Of a DNA stretch of 64,000 bases, positions 17,987 through 27,227 are shown in pieces (position 1 is the stretch's first letter; the number at the start of each line of letters is the position of its first letter). The stretch spans positions 434,001 to 498,000 of the forward strand of contig JANQAC010000001.1 in the NCBI GenBank assembly GCA_024707255.1, written 5' to 3'. The notes beneath the pieces were generated by a model. The model was given only the letters and a program-made list of their open reading frames with translations. It ran no database searches and was not told where the DNA came from. A program made the position numbers and the translations under genes. Source of the stretch: Asticcacaulis sp. Its GTDB lineage: Bacteria > Pseudomonadota > Alphaproteobacteria > Caulobacterales > Caulobacteraceae.

Positions 17987-18001
17987 TTAAGGCTTTCTTA
18001 G
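17987..18001 (-). promoter_or_regulatory. Near-consensus CtrA-type motif (TTAA-N7-TTAG)
   Basis: TTAAGGCTTTCTTAG differs from the CtrA consensus by one base in the second half-site. It lies between the TerB/DnaJ gene and the small membrane-protein gene, upstream of the latter. One mismatch makes this a weak call. Confidence 0.25.
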
Positions 18002-18068
18002 CATTTCGGGCGCGTTTCTGATCGCGCCTGAGCATAAAAATCCCGCAAATATCGCCAGTTAAGCGAAC

Positions 18069-18752
18069 TTAAGCCAGAAGCGCCCGCTCCTTCACAATCT
18101 GGTCATAGGCCGAATTGATAAGGGCGGTCTTCTGCGTATAGAGGGTCTCGAAATCGATCGGCAGGCCGCGCGCGCGGATGCGATCGGGGTGAAAATCATT
18201 GAGTCGGGCGCGCCTGGCCACGCGGATATCGTCGTCCGAGGCATCGGGTTGCAGGCCCAATATATAATAGGGATCGTCCTCGCCCAGCGGCACGTAACCG
18301 GCGCGGATGCGGCGATAGGCCGGCGCCTTGATGCCGAAAAGCTCGGCCACGGTTTCCAGATAGGTCTCTTCCTGATGGCTGAGGTGACCATCGGAAACGG
18401 CAATATGAAACAGCCCCTCCAGCACGTCCTCCAGGATCTGCGGGCAATTGCTGTAGCGCTTGGCCAGCCGGCGGGCATAGGATTCAAAACCCAGGCTGGT
18501 CTGGCGCGCCAGATCGTAGAGGCGCATGACATCGCGCATCGCCTTTTCGTCGGGCTGGAAGACATGCAGAAAGGCGGTCTGCTCGACATCGTGCGCCAGG
18601 CCATCGGCCATGGCGAGCTTGGCGCCCAGCGCCGTCACCGCCGTGGCGAACGCCGGATCGGCGCCCGGCGGCCCTTTGGGGCATTCGGTGCATTCGGCGG
18701 CATCGAATTTACGCACCGCCAACTGAGCCAGGTTTTTCCAGAACGACATCAT
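18069..18752 (-). CDS. TerB-DnaJ domain protein (DjlA-like co-chaperone)
   Basis: 227 residues. Seen: a short N terminus with a CTECPKGPPG segment, a TerB-like helical domain (about residues 35-150, with FATAVTALGAKLAMADG and LEGLFHIAVSDGHLSHQEE), and a C-terminal J domain carrying the HPD motif in NDFHPDRIRARG and starting DPYYILGLQPDASDDDI. This order is that of DjlA, except that no N-terminal membrane segment is visible, so it is probably cytoplasmic. J domains stimulate DnaK ATPase; the client is unknown. Confidence 0.88.
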   Translation of the reverse strand: MMSFWKNLAQLAVRKFDAAECTECPKGPPGADPAFATAVTALGAKLAMADGLAHDVEQTAFLHVFQPDEKAMRDVMRLYDLARQTSLGFESYARRLAKRYSNCPQILEDVLEGLFHIAVSDGHLSHQEETYLETVAELFGIKAPAYRRIRAGYVPLGEDDPYYILGLQPDASDDDIRVARRARLNDFHPDRIRARGLPIDFETLYTQKTALINSAYDQIVKERALLA

Positions 18753-18957
18753 TACCCACTGATTATGGAGAGCGATCTTAGCTTAAATACGGCGCAAGAT
18801 GTGCTTAAGTTTCTGTAAGACTCGCAAAAAAACATACCTAATGGCGATTTTATGCCTTACTTGCTGTATAGATTAGCTGTCTGGCCAAAGCCATGTGCGC
18901 TTTTGCCGCAATATATTCAGGGTTCAAACCCACCCTAACCGCCGCCCGGAGCCGAAT

Positions 18958-19857
18958 TTGCGCCTGCTGAAATCGTCTGTTCTTTCCCTGTCCGTTTGCG
19001 CCTTCGCCGTATCCGTTGCCCTGCCGGCCGATGCCGCCGTCAAAAAGCGCCCGGCTGCCGCGCGGACAGCGGCGAAAAAGACAACCGCCAAACCGGCGAT
19101 CCCCGCCGCGACCGATCCCGCCCTGACCGGCCGCAATGCTGACGGCAGCCTGCACGCGCCCAATCTCGATGACGCGCCAAAGGATGACTTCCTGCGCGTG
19201 GCTTGGTGCCATGGCGTGCTCTCCGGCAATATGGAAGTGGCCGAACTGGTCGATTCCGTCATGCCGGTTGATGACCAGATCCAGATGATCGGCATGTCCT
19301 ACCTGCGCGCCTACGAGGCAGCGCTCACCCTCTCCGGTAAGGGCAAGGACGAGGCGGCCCACAAAAAAGCCGAAGAGGTCCGTGACTTCGGATACAATGA
19401 ATGGGCCGCCACTCGCTCCGCGCCCACGAAGGAAGCCGCCATGGCCTACGCCAACTGGCAGCTACCGGGTGATTGCGAGCACGCCGCCGTGCGCCTGTCC
19501 GGTCACCCCAACCTGTTTGCCGAAATGGCGACCGAGGACGAACTCGACGCCATTGCCCTGGCGCTCAATTCCGGCGGCCCGCATGATTACAACGAAAAGC
19601 CGAAACCGGTCCTGACCGCATCCACGGCGCCAGTCGATGGCGATGGCCCGCTGGCCACAAATACCCTGGCGCGCCGCGCCACGGCGTCGCGCGCCCTGCC
19701 CGCCGTGCCGAAAACCGATACCCCGACGACGGACGCCGAAACCACCTACGCGACGCAACAGCCGCCCGATCCGAACCATGTCGAAAAGCGTAGCTGGTCG
19801 GAGGGACTCGGCTATCGCCTGGGCTGGACCAATACACCTAAAAAGAAGATTAACTGA
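18958..19857 (+). CDS. Exported protein of unknown function
   Basis: About 299 residues if TTG 18958 is used. That start is preferred because GGAG lies 6 bases before it and it opens directly into a signal peptide (LRLLKSSVLSLSVCAFAVSV, cleavage near ADA). An earlier start at 18895 would add 21 residues. Seen: a Lys/Ala-rich linker (KKRPAAARTAAKKTTAKPAI), a central region with WCHGVLSGNMEVAELVD and helical stretches, and a Pro/Thr-rich C terminus. No family recognised. It is transcribed away from the DjlA-like gene. Confidence 0.7.
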   Translation: MRLLKSSVLSLSVCAFAVSVALPADAAVKKRPAAARTAAKKTTAKPAIPAATDPALTGRNADGSLHAPNLDDAPKDDFLRVAWCHGVLSGNMEVAELVDSVMPVDDQIQMIGMSYLRAYEAALTLSGKGKDEAAHKKAEEVRDFGYNEWAATRSAPTKEAAMAYANWQLPGDCEHAAVRLSGHPNLFAEMATEDELDAIALALNSGGPHDYNEKPKPVLTASTAPVDGDGPLATNTLARRATASRALPAVPKTDTPTTDAETTYATQQPPDPNHVEKRSWSEGLGYRLGWTNTPKKKIN

Positions 19858-19976
19858 CGTAAATTCTTCGGTGGCTTTGTGTTACGGACTCCCTTTTCCG
19901 TTGCTGCGACTCTGCGGGACGCTTATCATCTGAAAGCTGATTCTACACGTCTCCTCCCCGAAGACTCAGGTGCATC

Positions 19977-20753
19977 TTGGAAGTGTTCCCCTCATTGCCG
20001 TCAGAGACGGCGATCGCCCTTGTCGGCGACATGAATACGCGTGGTTATGGCGTCGCCGAAAACTGCATTTCGCCTGACGCCCTGGCGAGCCTTCGCCGTC
20101 ACGTCCAGGACAGCGTCAGCCAGACCGGCGGTGAATATATCGCTTTTGGCGGCCCCGACGCCTTGCGCGGCACCTTCCTGCAGGAAATGGCCCGCTCCGC
20201 CAATTTCCAGGCCCTTTGCCGCGACCTTTACCGTATCGGCACACATAAATCCGCGCCACCTGTATCCTTTTATCAGCTCCTGCGCTGCCTGGCGGGCAAA
20301 ACAGGCCAGCAAAATGCCTGGTTCTTCCATTACGATTCCTACGTCCTGACCGTACTTGTGCCGATCCTGATCCCGACAGAGGGGCAACCCGGCGACCTGA
20401 TCCTGTTTCCCAATACGCGCCCGATACGCAAAACCTATCTTGGCAATCTCATTGACAAGATTCTGCTCGATAACGCTCTGACACAGTTTCTTTTGCGCAA
20501 GGGTGTGCAAACGGGCCGCATAAAGCCTGAAAAGATTCGCATGACGCCCGGAAACGTCTATTTTTTCTGGGGTTGCCGCTCGGTTCACACCAATGAACCC
20601 TGTGATCCAGACAAGATCAGGGCGACCGCCCTTTTCCATTACGTCGATCCCCACGCCCATAGCTGGCTGCGCAAAACCCTTCTCAGACTGCGCAACCGCC
20701 AGCCCCTGATGACACCCGTTGAAACGGGCATAAAAATACCTCAGCCCGCCTGA
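19977..20753 (+). CDS. Phytanoyl-CoA dioxygenase-like (2OG-Fe(II)) oxygenase
   Basis: 258 residues from a TTG start with only a weak ribosome site. Seen: the putative iron triad H118/D120 (WFFHYDSY) and H204 (GCRSVHTNEP), with R215 (DKIRATALFHY) as the likely 2-oxoglutarate ligand. The distal motif sits in PGNVYFFWGCRSVHTNE, as in PhyH-type double-stranded beta-helix enzymes. A basic C terminus (WLRKTLLRLRNRQ) follows. The substrate is unknown. It converges on the metH region with an 11-base gap. Confidence 0.65.
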   Translation: MEVFPSLPSETAIALVGDMNTRGYGVAENCISPDALASLRRHVQDSVSQTGGEYIAFGGPDALRGTFLQEMARSANFQALCRDLYRIGTHKSAPPVSFYQLLRCLAGKTGQQNAWFFHYDSYVLTVLVPILIPTEGQPGDLILFPNTRPIRKTYLGNLIDKILLDNALTQFLLRKGVQTGRIKPEKIRMTPGNVYFFWGCRSVHTNEPCDPDKIRATALFHYVDPHAHSWLRKTLLRLRNRQPLMTPVETGIKIPQPA

Positions 20754-20764
20754 TCAGAGCTGGC

Positions 20765-23421
20765 TCAAGGCACATAGTTCAGGATGGGCGACAGCCAGCG
20801 CTCGGCCTCTTCAACCTGCCAGCCCTTGCGGCGGGCATAGTCCGCCACCTGATCCTTCTCGATCTTGCCGACGCCGAAATAATGCGCCTTGGGATGGGCG
20901 AAATACAGGCCCGAAACCGAGGCCGGCGGGGTCATGGCCGGGGATTCCGTCAATTCCATGCCGGTGCGGGCGCGGGCATCGAGCAGGTTGAAGAGGGTCC
21001 ATTTCTCGGTGTGATCCGGCTGGGCCGGATAGCCCGGCGCCGGACGAATGCCTTTGTACTTCTCGGCGATCAGCTCTTCGATCGACAACTTTTCATCCGC
21101 GGCATAGCCCCACAGTTCGCGGCGAACGCGGGCATGGAGCGCTTCGGCGAAAGCTTCGGCCAAGCGGTCGGCCAGGGCGGTGGAGAGAATGGCGTTGTAG
21201 TCGTCACCCTTGGCCTTGAACGCCCTGGCGATCTCCATTTCACCATGACCGGCGGTGACGGCAAAGCCACCGATCCAGTCTGGCGTCCCTTTCGGGGCAA
21301 TGAAGTCCGAAAGCGCGGTATTCGACTGCCCCTCGCGGGTCTTCTTCATCTGCTGGCGCAGAGTCTGGAAGCGCGCAATGACCTTCGAGCGTGTCTCGTC
21401 TTCGTAAACCTCGATATCGTCGTCTTCGGTGGCATTGGCCGGCCAGAAACCGATCGTGCCGCGCGCCTCGAACCACTTCTCTTCAAGGATCTGCGCCAGC
21501 ATTTCGCGGGCGTCCTTGTAGAGGCTGGTCGCCGCCTCGCCGACAATCTCATCCTCCAGGATGGCCGGGAACTTGCCGGCCAGTTCCCGGTGGCGAAGAA
21601 GGGCGTCCAGTCGATATGATCGGCCAGGTCATGCAGATCGTAAGGGCTGAAGGTCTTCAGACCAAGAAAGGATGGCGCCACAGGCGGTTCGGCGGCGAAG
21701 TCGATCCTGAACCTGTTCGCCCGCGCCTCTTCCAGTGAGGATCGCGGCTGCGAATTGCCCTTGCCATAGGCCAGGCGCACCTTCTCGTAGTCTGCCTTAG
21801 CCTCAGCCTTGAAGGTTTCTTTTTCATCACCCAGCAGGTTCGACACCACGCCCACCGCGCGCGAGGCGTCGAGCACATAGACGACCTGATTATTTGAATA
21901 GCCCGGCTCAATCTTGACCGCTGTGTGCGTCTTGGAGGTGGTGGCCCCACCGATCAGCAGAGGAATATCAAAGCCCTGGCGCTGCATTTCGCGCGCCACG
22001 AAGACCATCTCGTCGAGCGACGGCGTGATCAGGCCGGAAAGCCCGATCATATCGACCTTGTGCGCTTTCGCTTCCGCCAGGATGCGATCGGCCGGCACCA
22101 TGACGCCGAGATCGATCACCTCGTAATTGTTGCACTGGAGCACGACACCGACGATGTTCTTGCCGATATCGTGGACATCGCCCTTCACCGTCGCCATCAG
22201 CACTTTGCCGGCTGCCTGATATGTGCCGCCGCCGGCGACGTGCGCCTCCTTTTCGGCCTCCATATAGGGCATGAGATAGGCGACGGACTGCTTCATGACG
22301 CGCGCCGATTTCACCACCTGCGGCAGGAACATCTTGCCAGCGCCGAACAAATCGCCGACCACGTTCATGCCGGCCATCAGTGGCCCTTCGATGACATGCA
22401 GCGGACGTTCGGCCTGTGACCGCGCCTCTTCCGTATCGGCGTCGATGAACTCGGTGATGCCATGGACCAGGGCGTGCTTCAGGCGTTCGGCCACCGTGCC
22501 CTCGCGCCAGGCCAGATTTGCCACCTGCACCTGACCTTTTTCACCCTTGTATTTTGGCGCGAGGTCGACGAGGTATTCGGTATTGCTGACATTGTGGCGC
22601 TGCGGTCGGTTGAGAATGACGTCCTCGACCGCCTGGCGCAGTTCGGGGTCAATATCGTCATAGACCGGCAGGTCGCCGGCATTGACGATGCCCATATCCA
22701 TGCCTGCCTTGATGGCATGATAGAGGAAGACCGAGTGGATCGCCCGGCGCACCGGCTCATTGCCACGGAACGAGAACGACACGTTCGACACGCCGCCCGA
22801 AACCCTTGCATAAGGCAGGGTCTGCTTGATGGCACGGGTGCCTTCGATGAAGTCGACCGCGTAATTGTTGTGCTCGTCGATGCCGGTGGCGACCGCAAAG
22901 ATGTTCGGATCGAAGATGATGTCTTCCGGCGGGAAGCCGACCTCATCGACCAGAATATGATAGGCGCGCGTACAGATTTCGATCTTGCGCTCGGCGGTAT
23001 CGGCCTGCCCGGCCTCATCAAAGGCCATGACCACGACCGCCGCGCCATAACGCATACAGGCGCGGGCGTGGGCCTTGAATATATCGACGCCTTCCTTCAT
23101 CGAGATCGAATTGACGATCGGCTTGCCTTGCACACATTTCAGACCGGCCTCGATGACCTCCCACTTGGATGAGTCGATCATCACTGGCACGCGGGCGATA
23201 TCGGGCTCGGCCGCCATCAGGTTCAGGAAGGTGCGCATGGCCATTTCTGAGTCCAGCAACCCCTCGTCCATATTGACGTCAATGACCTGGGCGCCGGCCT
23301 CGACCTGCTGACGCGCCACATCGAGCGCCGCGGTATAGTTGCCCTCGACGATCAGCTTTTTGAACTTGGCGGAACCGGTGACGTTGGTGCGCTCGCCGAT
23401 ATTGATAAAGGTAGGGGTCAA
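20765..23421 (-). CDS. metH: Methionine synthase, folate/cobalamin/reactivation half (single-base frameshift)
   Basis: Second half of a split cobalamin-dependent methionine synthase. Seen in order: the methyltetrahydrofolate-binding domain ([16 protein letters not shown] start, [10 protein letters not shown]), the cobalamin module with [14 protein letters not shown] (His417 as lower cobalt ligand), and the SAM-dependent reactivation domain ([16 protein letters not shown] near the end). As written the frame breaks after TPFFAT: one base is missing between 21588 and 21589. Restoring it gives [16 protein letters not shown] and a continuous protein of 885 residues. The ATG overlaps the stop of the DUF4259 gene by 4 bases. 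The homocysteine half is encoded at 25199-26263. Confidence 0.93.
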
Positions 23422-23810
23422 GTCAAAGCCTCATCGATGGCGGCGATTGTGCCGAGCCATGTATTGTAGGAACCACTATCGAGATAGAGTTCGCGGATTT
23501 CCGAATCGCCCGTACTCAGGCGCTTCAAAGCGATTTTGGCCACGGCGGCCAGATCTTCGGGCGGCGGCCCCATGGTCTCAAGCGTCATATGGATATCCTG
23601 CGCCGACACATCACTTTTGCCGAGCGCCACGGTCAGTATGGCCGCCGCCGCGCAACCGCGCGCGCCATCCGCCAGTTCGACATAGTCCTCATTGGCCATG
23701 ACATCGTCAAAGGCCAGCCGCACCATGTCCCATGACGGCGCTGCCTCCAACTCCATCAGGAAGTCGGCGGCGTCATCATTATCGAACGGTCCGCTGGCCC
23801 ATGACCCCAT
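23418..23810 (-). CDS. DUF4259 protein, second copy
   Basis: 130 residues from ATG 23810 ([17 protein letters not shown]), chosen because it aligns with the start of the neighbouring paralogue MGAWGIGPFDDDTG. The family hallmark is this N terminus plus a helical remainder ([19 protein letters not shown] segments). Function of DUF4259 is unknown. Composition is GC-rich like the chromosome. It sits inside the met operon, 4 bases after the first copy, and its stop overlaps the metH second-half start by 4 bases. Confidence 0.75.
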   Translation of the reverse strand: MGSWASGPFDNDDAADFLMELEAAPSWDMVRLAFDDVMANEDYVELADGARGCAAAAILTVALGKSDVSAQDIHMTLETMGPPPEDLAAVAKIALKRLSTGDSEIRELYLDSGSYNTWLGTIAAIDEALT

Positions 23811-23814
23811 TAGT

Positions 23815-24213
23815 CTAATGACTCCGTGTCTCAATAAATACAGCTAGTTCCGTCAGCCCCTTTAGCCAAGTTTCAAACTCATCACTATCCTGCCATAACT
23901 CGTAGAGATGAGAATCTCCCGCTTTCAGACGTTTCAATGAACGAATTGCCAAAGCGGACAAATCCTGGGGCATCACCCCCATGTCCGTGACAACGTTTCC
24001 AATCTCATCATCGGCATCATCAAATGAAGCCCCAAGCGCCTTTGCAACAAGCGCGGCTGCTGTCCAACCATGAACAGCTTCCGTAAATTCAATATAGTCG
24101 CTTGTAGTGGCAACGACAGTGAGCTTTTCGCGGATGGTCGCCCAGTCGGGCGCATCTTCGACAAGCTCCATACCGGTATCGTCGTCAAAAGGTCCAATGC
24201 CCCAAGCACCCAT
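23815..24213 (-). CDS. DUF4259 protein, first copy (AT-richer)
   Basis: 132 residues, starting MGAWGIGPFDDDTGMELVED, with helical segments (WTAAALVAKALGASFDDADD, LSALAIRSLKRLKAGD). Clearly paralogous to the following gene, but the base composition is noticeably AT-richer than that copy and the surrounding met genes, so it is not a recent local duplicate. Its ATG shares its A with the stop of the ATP-grasp gene (TAATG). Function unknown. Confidence 0.75.
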   Translation of the reverse strand: MGAWGIGPFDDDTGMELVEDAPDWATIREKLTVVATTSDYIEFTEAVHGWTAAALVAKALGASFDDADDEIGNVVTDMGVMPQDLSALAIRSLKRLKAGDSHLYELWQDSDEFETWLKGLTELAVFIETRSH

Positions 24214-25202
24214 TATTTGCTCACTTTCTTGACCGCCAGATCGATCTGGCCCTGCAAAAAGTCGATAAACGCGATGCCCTGCGCTTGGAGCGACTTCGGA
24301 TAGAGCGAGGCCTTGGTCAGGCCCGGCAAGGTGTTGGTCTCCAGATAGACCGGCCCCTTGTCCGAGATGATGAAGTCCGAGCGCGAATATCCCCGGCAGC
24401 TCATCGCCCTGTGCGCCTTGATCGCCAGGCGTTGCAGTTCGGCATTAATCTCAGAGTCGAAACGCGCCGGACAGATTTCCTGCGTTGTCGATTTGAGATA
24501 CTTACCGGCATAATCGAAGGCGCCGTCACCCGGCACGATCTCGACCGGCGGCAGGGCGATGACCGAGCCGTCAGCCTGTTCCAGCACGCCGCAGGTCGCT
24601 TCCGGACCAGTGATGAAGGGCTCGATCAGATAGGCCATGCTGGCGGATTCGCGTCGCACCGCCGCGATATCCTGTGAGGAATTAACATAGATCAGGCCGT
24701 AGGAAGACCCCTCCGAAGCCGGCTTGGCGATCAGGCGGCCATAGTGCGACAGGGCCTCGTCAGCTTCATCGATCGTGACGGTCGAGGGCGAATACACGCC
24801 GGCCAGACCGGCGAACAGCTTGGCCGCCGTCTTGTCGAAGGCCAGATGCGAGGCCGCCGAACCGGAGCCGGTAAAGGGCACGTTGCGCGCCTCGGCCAGC
24901 ACCTGGAACTGGCCGTTTTCGGCGGTGCCGCCATGCAGGCCCAGCACCAGAACGCGGTCATCGGCGGCGGCCGCATCCAGTGCCTCAGCCATGGTGCCGA
25001 GCGTCGCGCCATCGGCCTTGAACGGCACTTCAAACGGCTTTTCATGCCCCAGAAGCCGCGCCTGCGACGTAACATGCACTGAACCATCAAGGTCCCAGAA
25101 CCACAGGTCGGCCGCCGGCAAAGCTTGCGTCAAGGCTTGCGCTGACGCTACTGAAACAAGGCGCTCGCGGCTGGTGCCGCCGAAAAGGATAGTCGTTTTC
25201 AT
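24213..25202 (-). CDS. D-alanine--D-alanine ligase-like ATP-grasp enzyme in the met operon
   Basis: 329 residues. Seen: N-terminal FGGTSRERLVSVASAQAL, LGLHGGTAENGQFQVLAEA, FTGSGSAASHLAFDKTAAKL, the ATP-binding KPASEGSSYGL, and a metal-binding end LETNTLPGLTKASLYPKS. These match the Ddl-type ATP-grasp fold. It overlaps both metH1 and the DUF4259 gene, so it belongs to the methionine operon rather than to the wall cluster. It could be a true Ddl, or a ligase for another amino acid; the context favours a specialised role, which is inference only. Confidence 0.8.
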   Translation of the reverse strand: MKTTILFGGTSRERLVSVASAQALTQALPAADLWFWDLDGSVHVTSQARLLGHEKPFEVPFKADGATLGTMAEALDAAAADDRVLVLGLHGGTAENGQFQVLAEARNVPFTGSGSAASHLAFDKTAAKLFAGLAGVYSPSTVTIDEADEALSHYGRLIAKPASEGSSYGLIYVNSSQDIAAVRRESASMAYLIEPFITGPEATCGVLEQADGSVIALPPVEIVPGDGAFDYAGKYLKSTTQEICPARFDSEINAELQRLAIKAHRAMSCRGYSRSDFIISDKGPVYLETNTLPGLTKASLYPKSLQAQGIAFIDFLQGQIDLAVKKVSK

Positions 25203-26263
25203 GTCAGCTCGAAAGGCTCAAGGCCCGCCAGCCTCAGGGCCTTGGGGCGTTTGGGTATCTGGCGCGGCGTGATGCCGCGGACTTCATCAGCCACATGCTT
25301 TATGTGATCCGGCGTGGTGCCGCAACAGCCTCCCAAAATATTGACAATGCCGTCCTTGGCCCATTCGTGCAATTCATGGGCGGTTTCGTGCGGTTGCTCA
25401 TCATACTGGCCCATGGCATTGGGCAGGCCGGCATTGGGATAGGCGGCCACCAGACAATCGGCCACGCGCGACAGTTCAGCGATATGCGGACGCATCAGAT
25501 CTGCGCCCAAGGCGCAGTTAAAGCCGATGGCGAACGGCTTGGCGTGCTTGACCGAATTCCAGAAGGCTTCGGCGGTCTGGCCCGAAAGCGTGCGGCCGGA
25601 ACGATCGGTGATGGTGCCGGAAATCCAGATCGGCAAGGTTTCCTGGCCCTCTTCCTCAAGGTCGAGAATCGCCTTGATCGCCGCCTTGCAGTTCAGCGTG
25701 TCGGTGATCGTCTCGATCAGGTAGAGATCGACCCCGCCTTCATAAAGTGCGGCAACCTGCTCCCGATAGGCCTGATAGACCTGATCGAACGTCACCAACC
25801 GTGCGCCGGGATCGTTCACGTCGGATGACATGGACAGCATCTTGTTGAGCGGTCCGATTGAGCCGGCCACAAAACGCGGCTTGTGCGGTTCCCTCGCGGT
25901 CCACTCATCGGCTTTCGCGCGAGCGATCTTCGCCCCTTCGCGGTTGATATCGATGACCGATTGCAGGTCGAGATGATAGTCGTCCTGCGCGATGGTGGTG
26001 GCCGAAAAGGTATTGGTCTCGGAAATATCGGCGCCGGCTGCATAATACTGGTTATGCAGGTCGGCAATGATATCCGGCCGGGTCAGGCACAGGATATCAT
26101 TATTGCCCTTCATCTGGCCTTTATGGCCCTTGAAGCGCTCCCCGAGGAAATCGGCCTCGTCCAGGCCGCGGCGCTGGATCATCACGCCCCACGAGCCATC
26201 AAGGATCAGGATGCGTTCCTTCGCGGCAGCTTTCAGCGCGGCAATACGTTCTTTACGGGTCAT
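25199..26263 (-). CDS. metH: Methionine synthase, homocysteine-binding half
   Basis: 354 residues forming the first module of cobalamin-dependent methionine synthase: it binds and activates homocysteine through zinc. Seen: [51 protein letters not shown] and [15 protein letters not shown]; the Cys of FNCALG and the Cys pair of GGCCGT are the zinc ligands. A single-chain MetH would continue into folate and cobalamin domains, but here they are encoded separately at 20765-23421. It overlaps the metF stop by 4 bases and the ATP-grasp start by 4 bases. Confidence 0.95.
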   Translation of the reverse strand: MTRKERIAALKAAAKERILILDGSWGVMIQRRGLDEADFLGERFKGHKGQMKGNNDILCLTRPDIIADLHNQYYAAGADISETNTFSATTIAQDDYHLDLQSVIDINREGAKIARAKADEWTAREPHKPRFVAGSIGPLNKMLSMSSDVNDPGARLVTFDQVYQAYREQVAALYEGGVDLYLIETITDTLNCKAAIKAILDLEEEGQETLPIWISGTITDRSGRTLSGQTAEAFWNSVKHAKPFAIGFNCALGADLMRPHIAELSRVADCLVAAYPNAGLPNAMGQYDEQPHETAHELHEWAKDGIVNILGGCCGTTPDHIKHVADEVRGITPRQIPKRPKALRLAGLEPFELT

Positions 26264-27183
26264 ATCTTAGCTTCCTTCAATCCCAGTATCCGGCCGATGG
26301 CAAAAACCAGGTCGGCGCGGTTCAGCGTATAAAAGTGGAAGTTTTCGACGCCTTCGCGTTCCAGCCCCAGACACAGCTCCACCGCCACGGCCGAGGCCAG
26401 CAGTTTGCGCGTATCAGCATCTTCATCCAGCCCCTCGAACAGCTCACCCAGCCAGTCGGGGATGGCGGCTTCGCAGGCGGCAGCCATGCGGCGCAGGCCC
26501 TTGAAATTGGTCACCGGCATGATGCCCGGCGTCAGGTCGATGCGGATTCCGGCATCGGCCACGGCATCGCGGAAGCGCAGGAAGGTGGCCGGCTCGAAGA
26601 AGAACTGGCTGATGCCACGCGTCGCGCCGGCATCGACCTTCTGGCGCAGGACATCGAGATCGAAGGCCAGCGATGGCGATTGCGGGTGCTTCTCCGGATA
26701 GACCCCCACACTGACCTCGAAATCGCCGATCCGCTTGATGGCGGCGGTCAGTTCGGTGGCATTCTGGTAGCCGTCATTGCGCGGCTTGTAATCACCAAAC
26801 CCTGAGGGCGGATCGCCGCGCAAGGCCACGATATGGCGCACGCCCGCCGCCCAGTAGGCGCGGATCACCTCATCGACCTCTTCACGCGAGGCATCGACGC
26901 AGGTCAGGTGCGCGGCGGGCTTCAGGTGCGTCTCGTCGAGGATGCGCTTGACCGTGCGGTGGGTGCGTTCGCGGGTAGAGCCGCCAGCACCATAGGTCAC
27001 CGAGACAAACTCAGGGTTTAACGGCGCCAGACGGCGGATCGACTCCCACAAGGTCGTTTCCATCTCTTCCGTCTTCGGCGGGAAGAATTCAAACGACACT
27101 TTCAAATTCTGCCCGCCGGCGGCGAGCGAACGCGCAATGGGAGCGAGATCGGATTTCAGATTGGGATTCAGCGAGGGGCTCAT
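26260..27183 (-). CDS. metF: 5,10-methylenetetrahydrofolate reductase MetF
   Basis: 307 residues. FAD-dependent enzyme that makes the 5-methyl-THF used by methionine synthase. Seen: VSFEFFPPKTEEMETTLW, VSVTYGAGGSTRERTH, HLTCVDASREEVDEV, VALRGDPPSG and FFFEPATFLRFRDAV, all MetF landmarks. It is the first enzyme gene after the ArsR-type regulator (44-base gap) and overlaps metH1, giving a methyl-transfer operon. Confidence 0.96.
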   Translation of the reverse strand: MSPSLNPNLKSDLAPIARSLAAGGQNLKVSFEFFPPKTEEMETTLWESIRRLAPLNPEFVSVTYGAGGSTRERTHRTVKRILDETHLKPAAHLTCVDASREEVDEVIRAYWAAGVRHIVALRGDPPSGFGDYKPRNDGYQNATELTAAIKRIGDFEVSVGVYPEKHPQSPSLAFDLDVLRQKVDAGATRGISQFFFEPATFLRFRDAVADAGIRIDLTPGIMPVTNFKGLRRMAAACEAAIPDWLGELFEGLDEDADTRKLLASAVAVELCLGLEREGVENFHFYTLNRADLVFAIGRILGLKEAKI

Positions 27184-27227
27184 ATCGGGAAATTCTCAAT
27201 GCGTGCCTGTTCAGGCAAATTCAGGGG

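Noticed and set aside
18059..18072. TTAA-N6-TTAA near the TerB/DnaJ stop as a CtrA site
   Set aside because: Wrong spacing and it overlaps the end of a coding region rather than a promoter.
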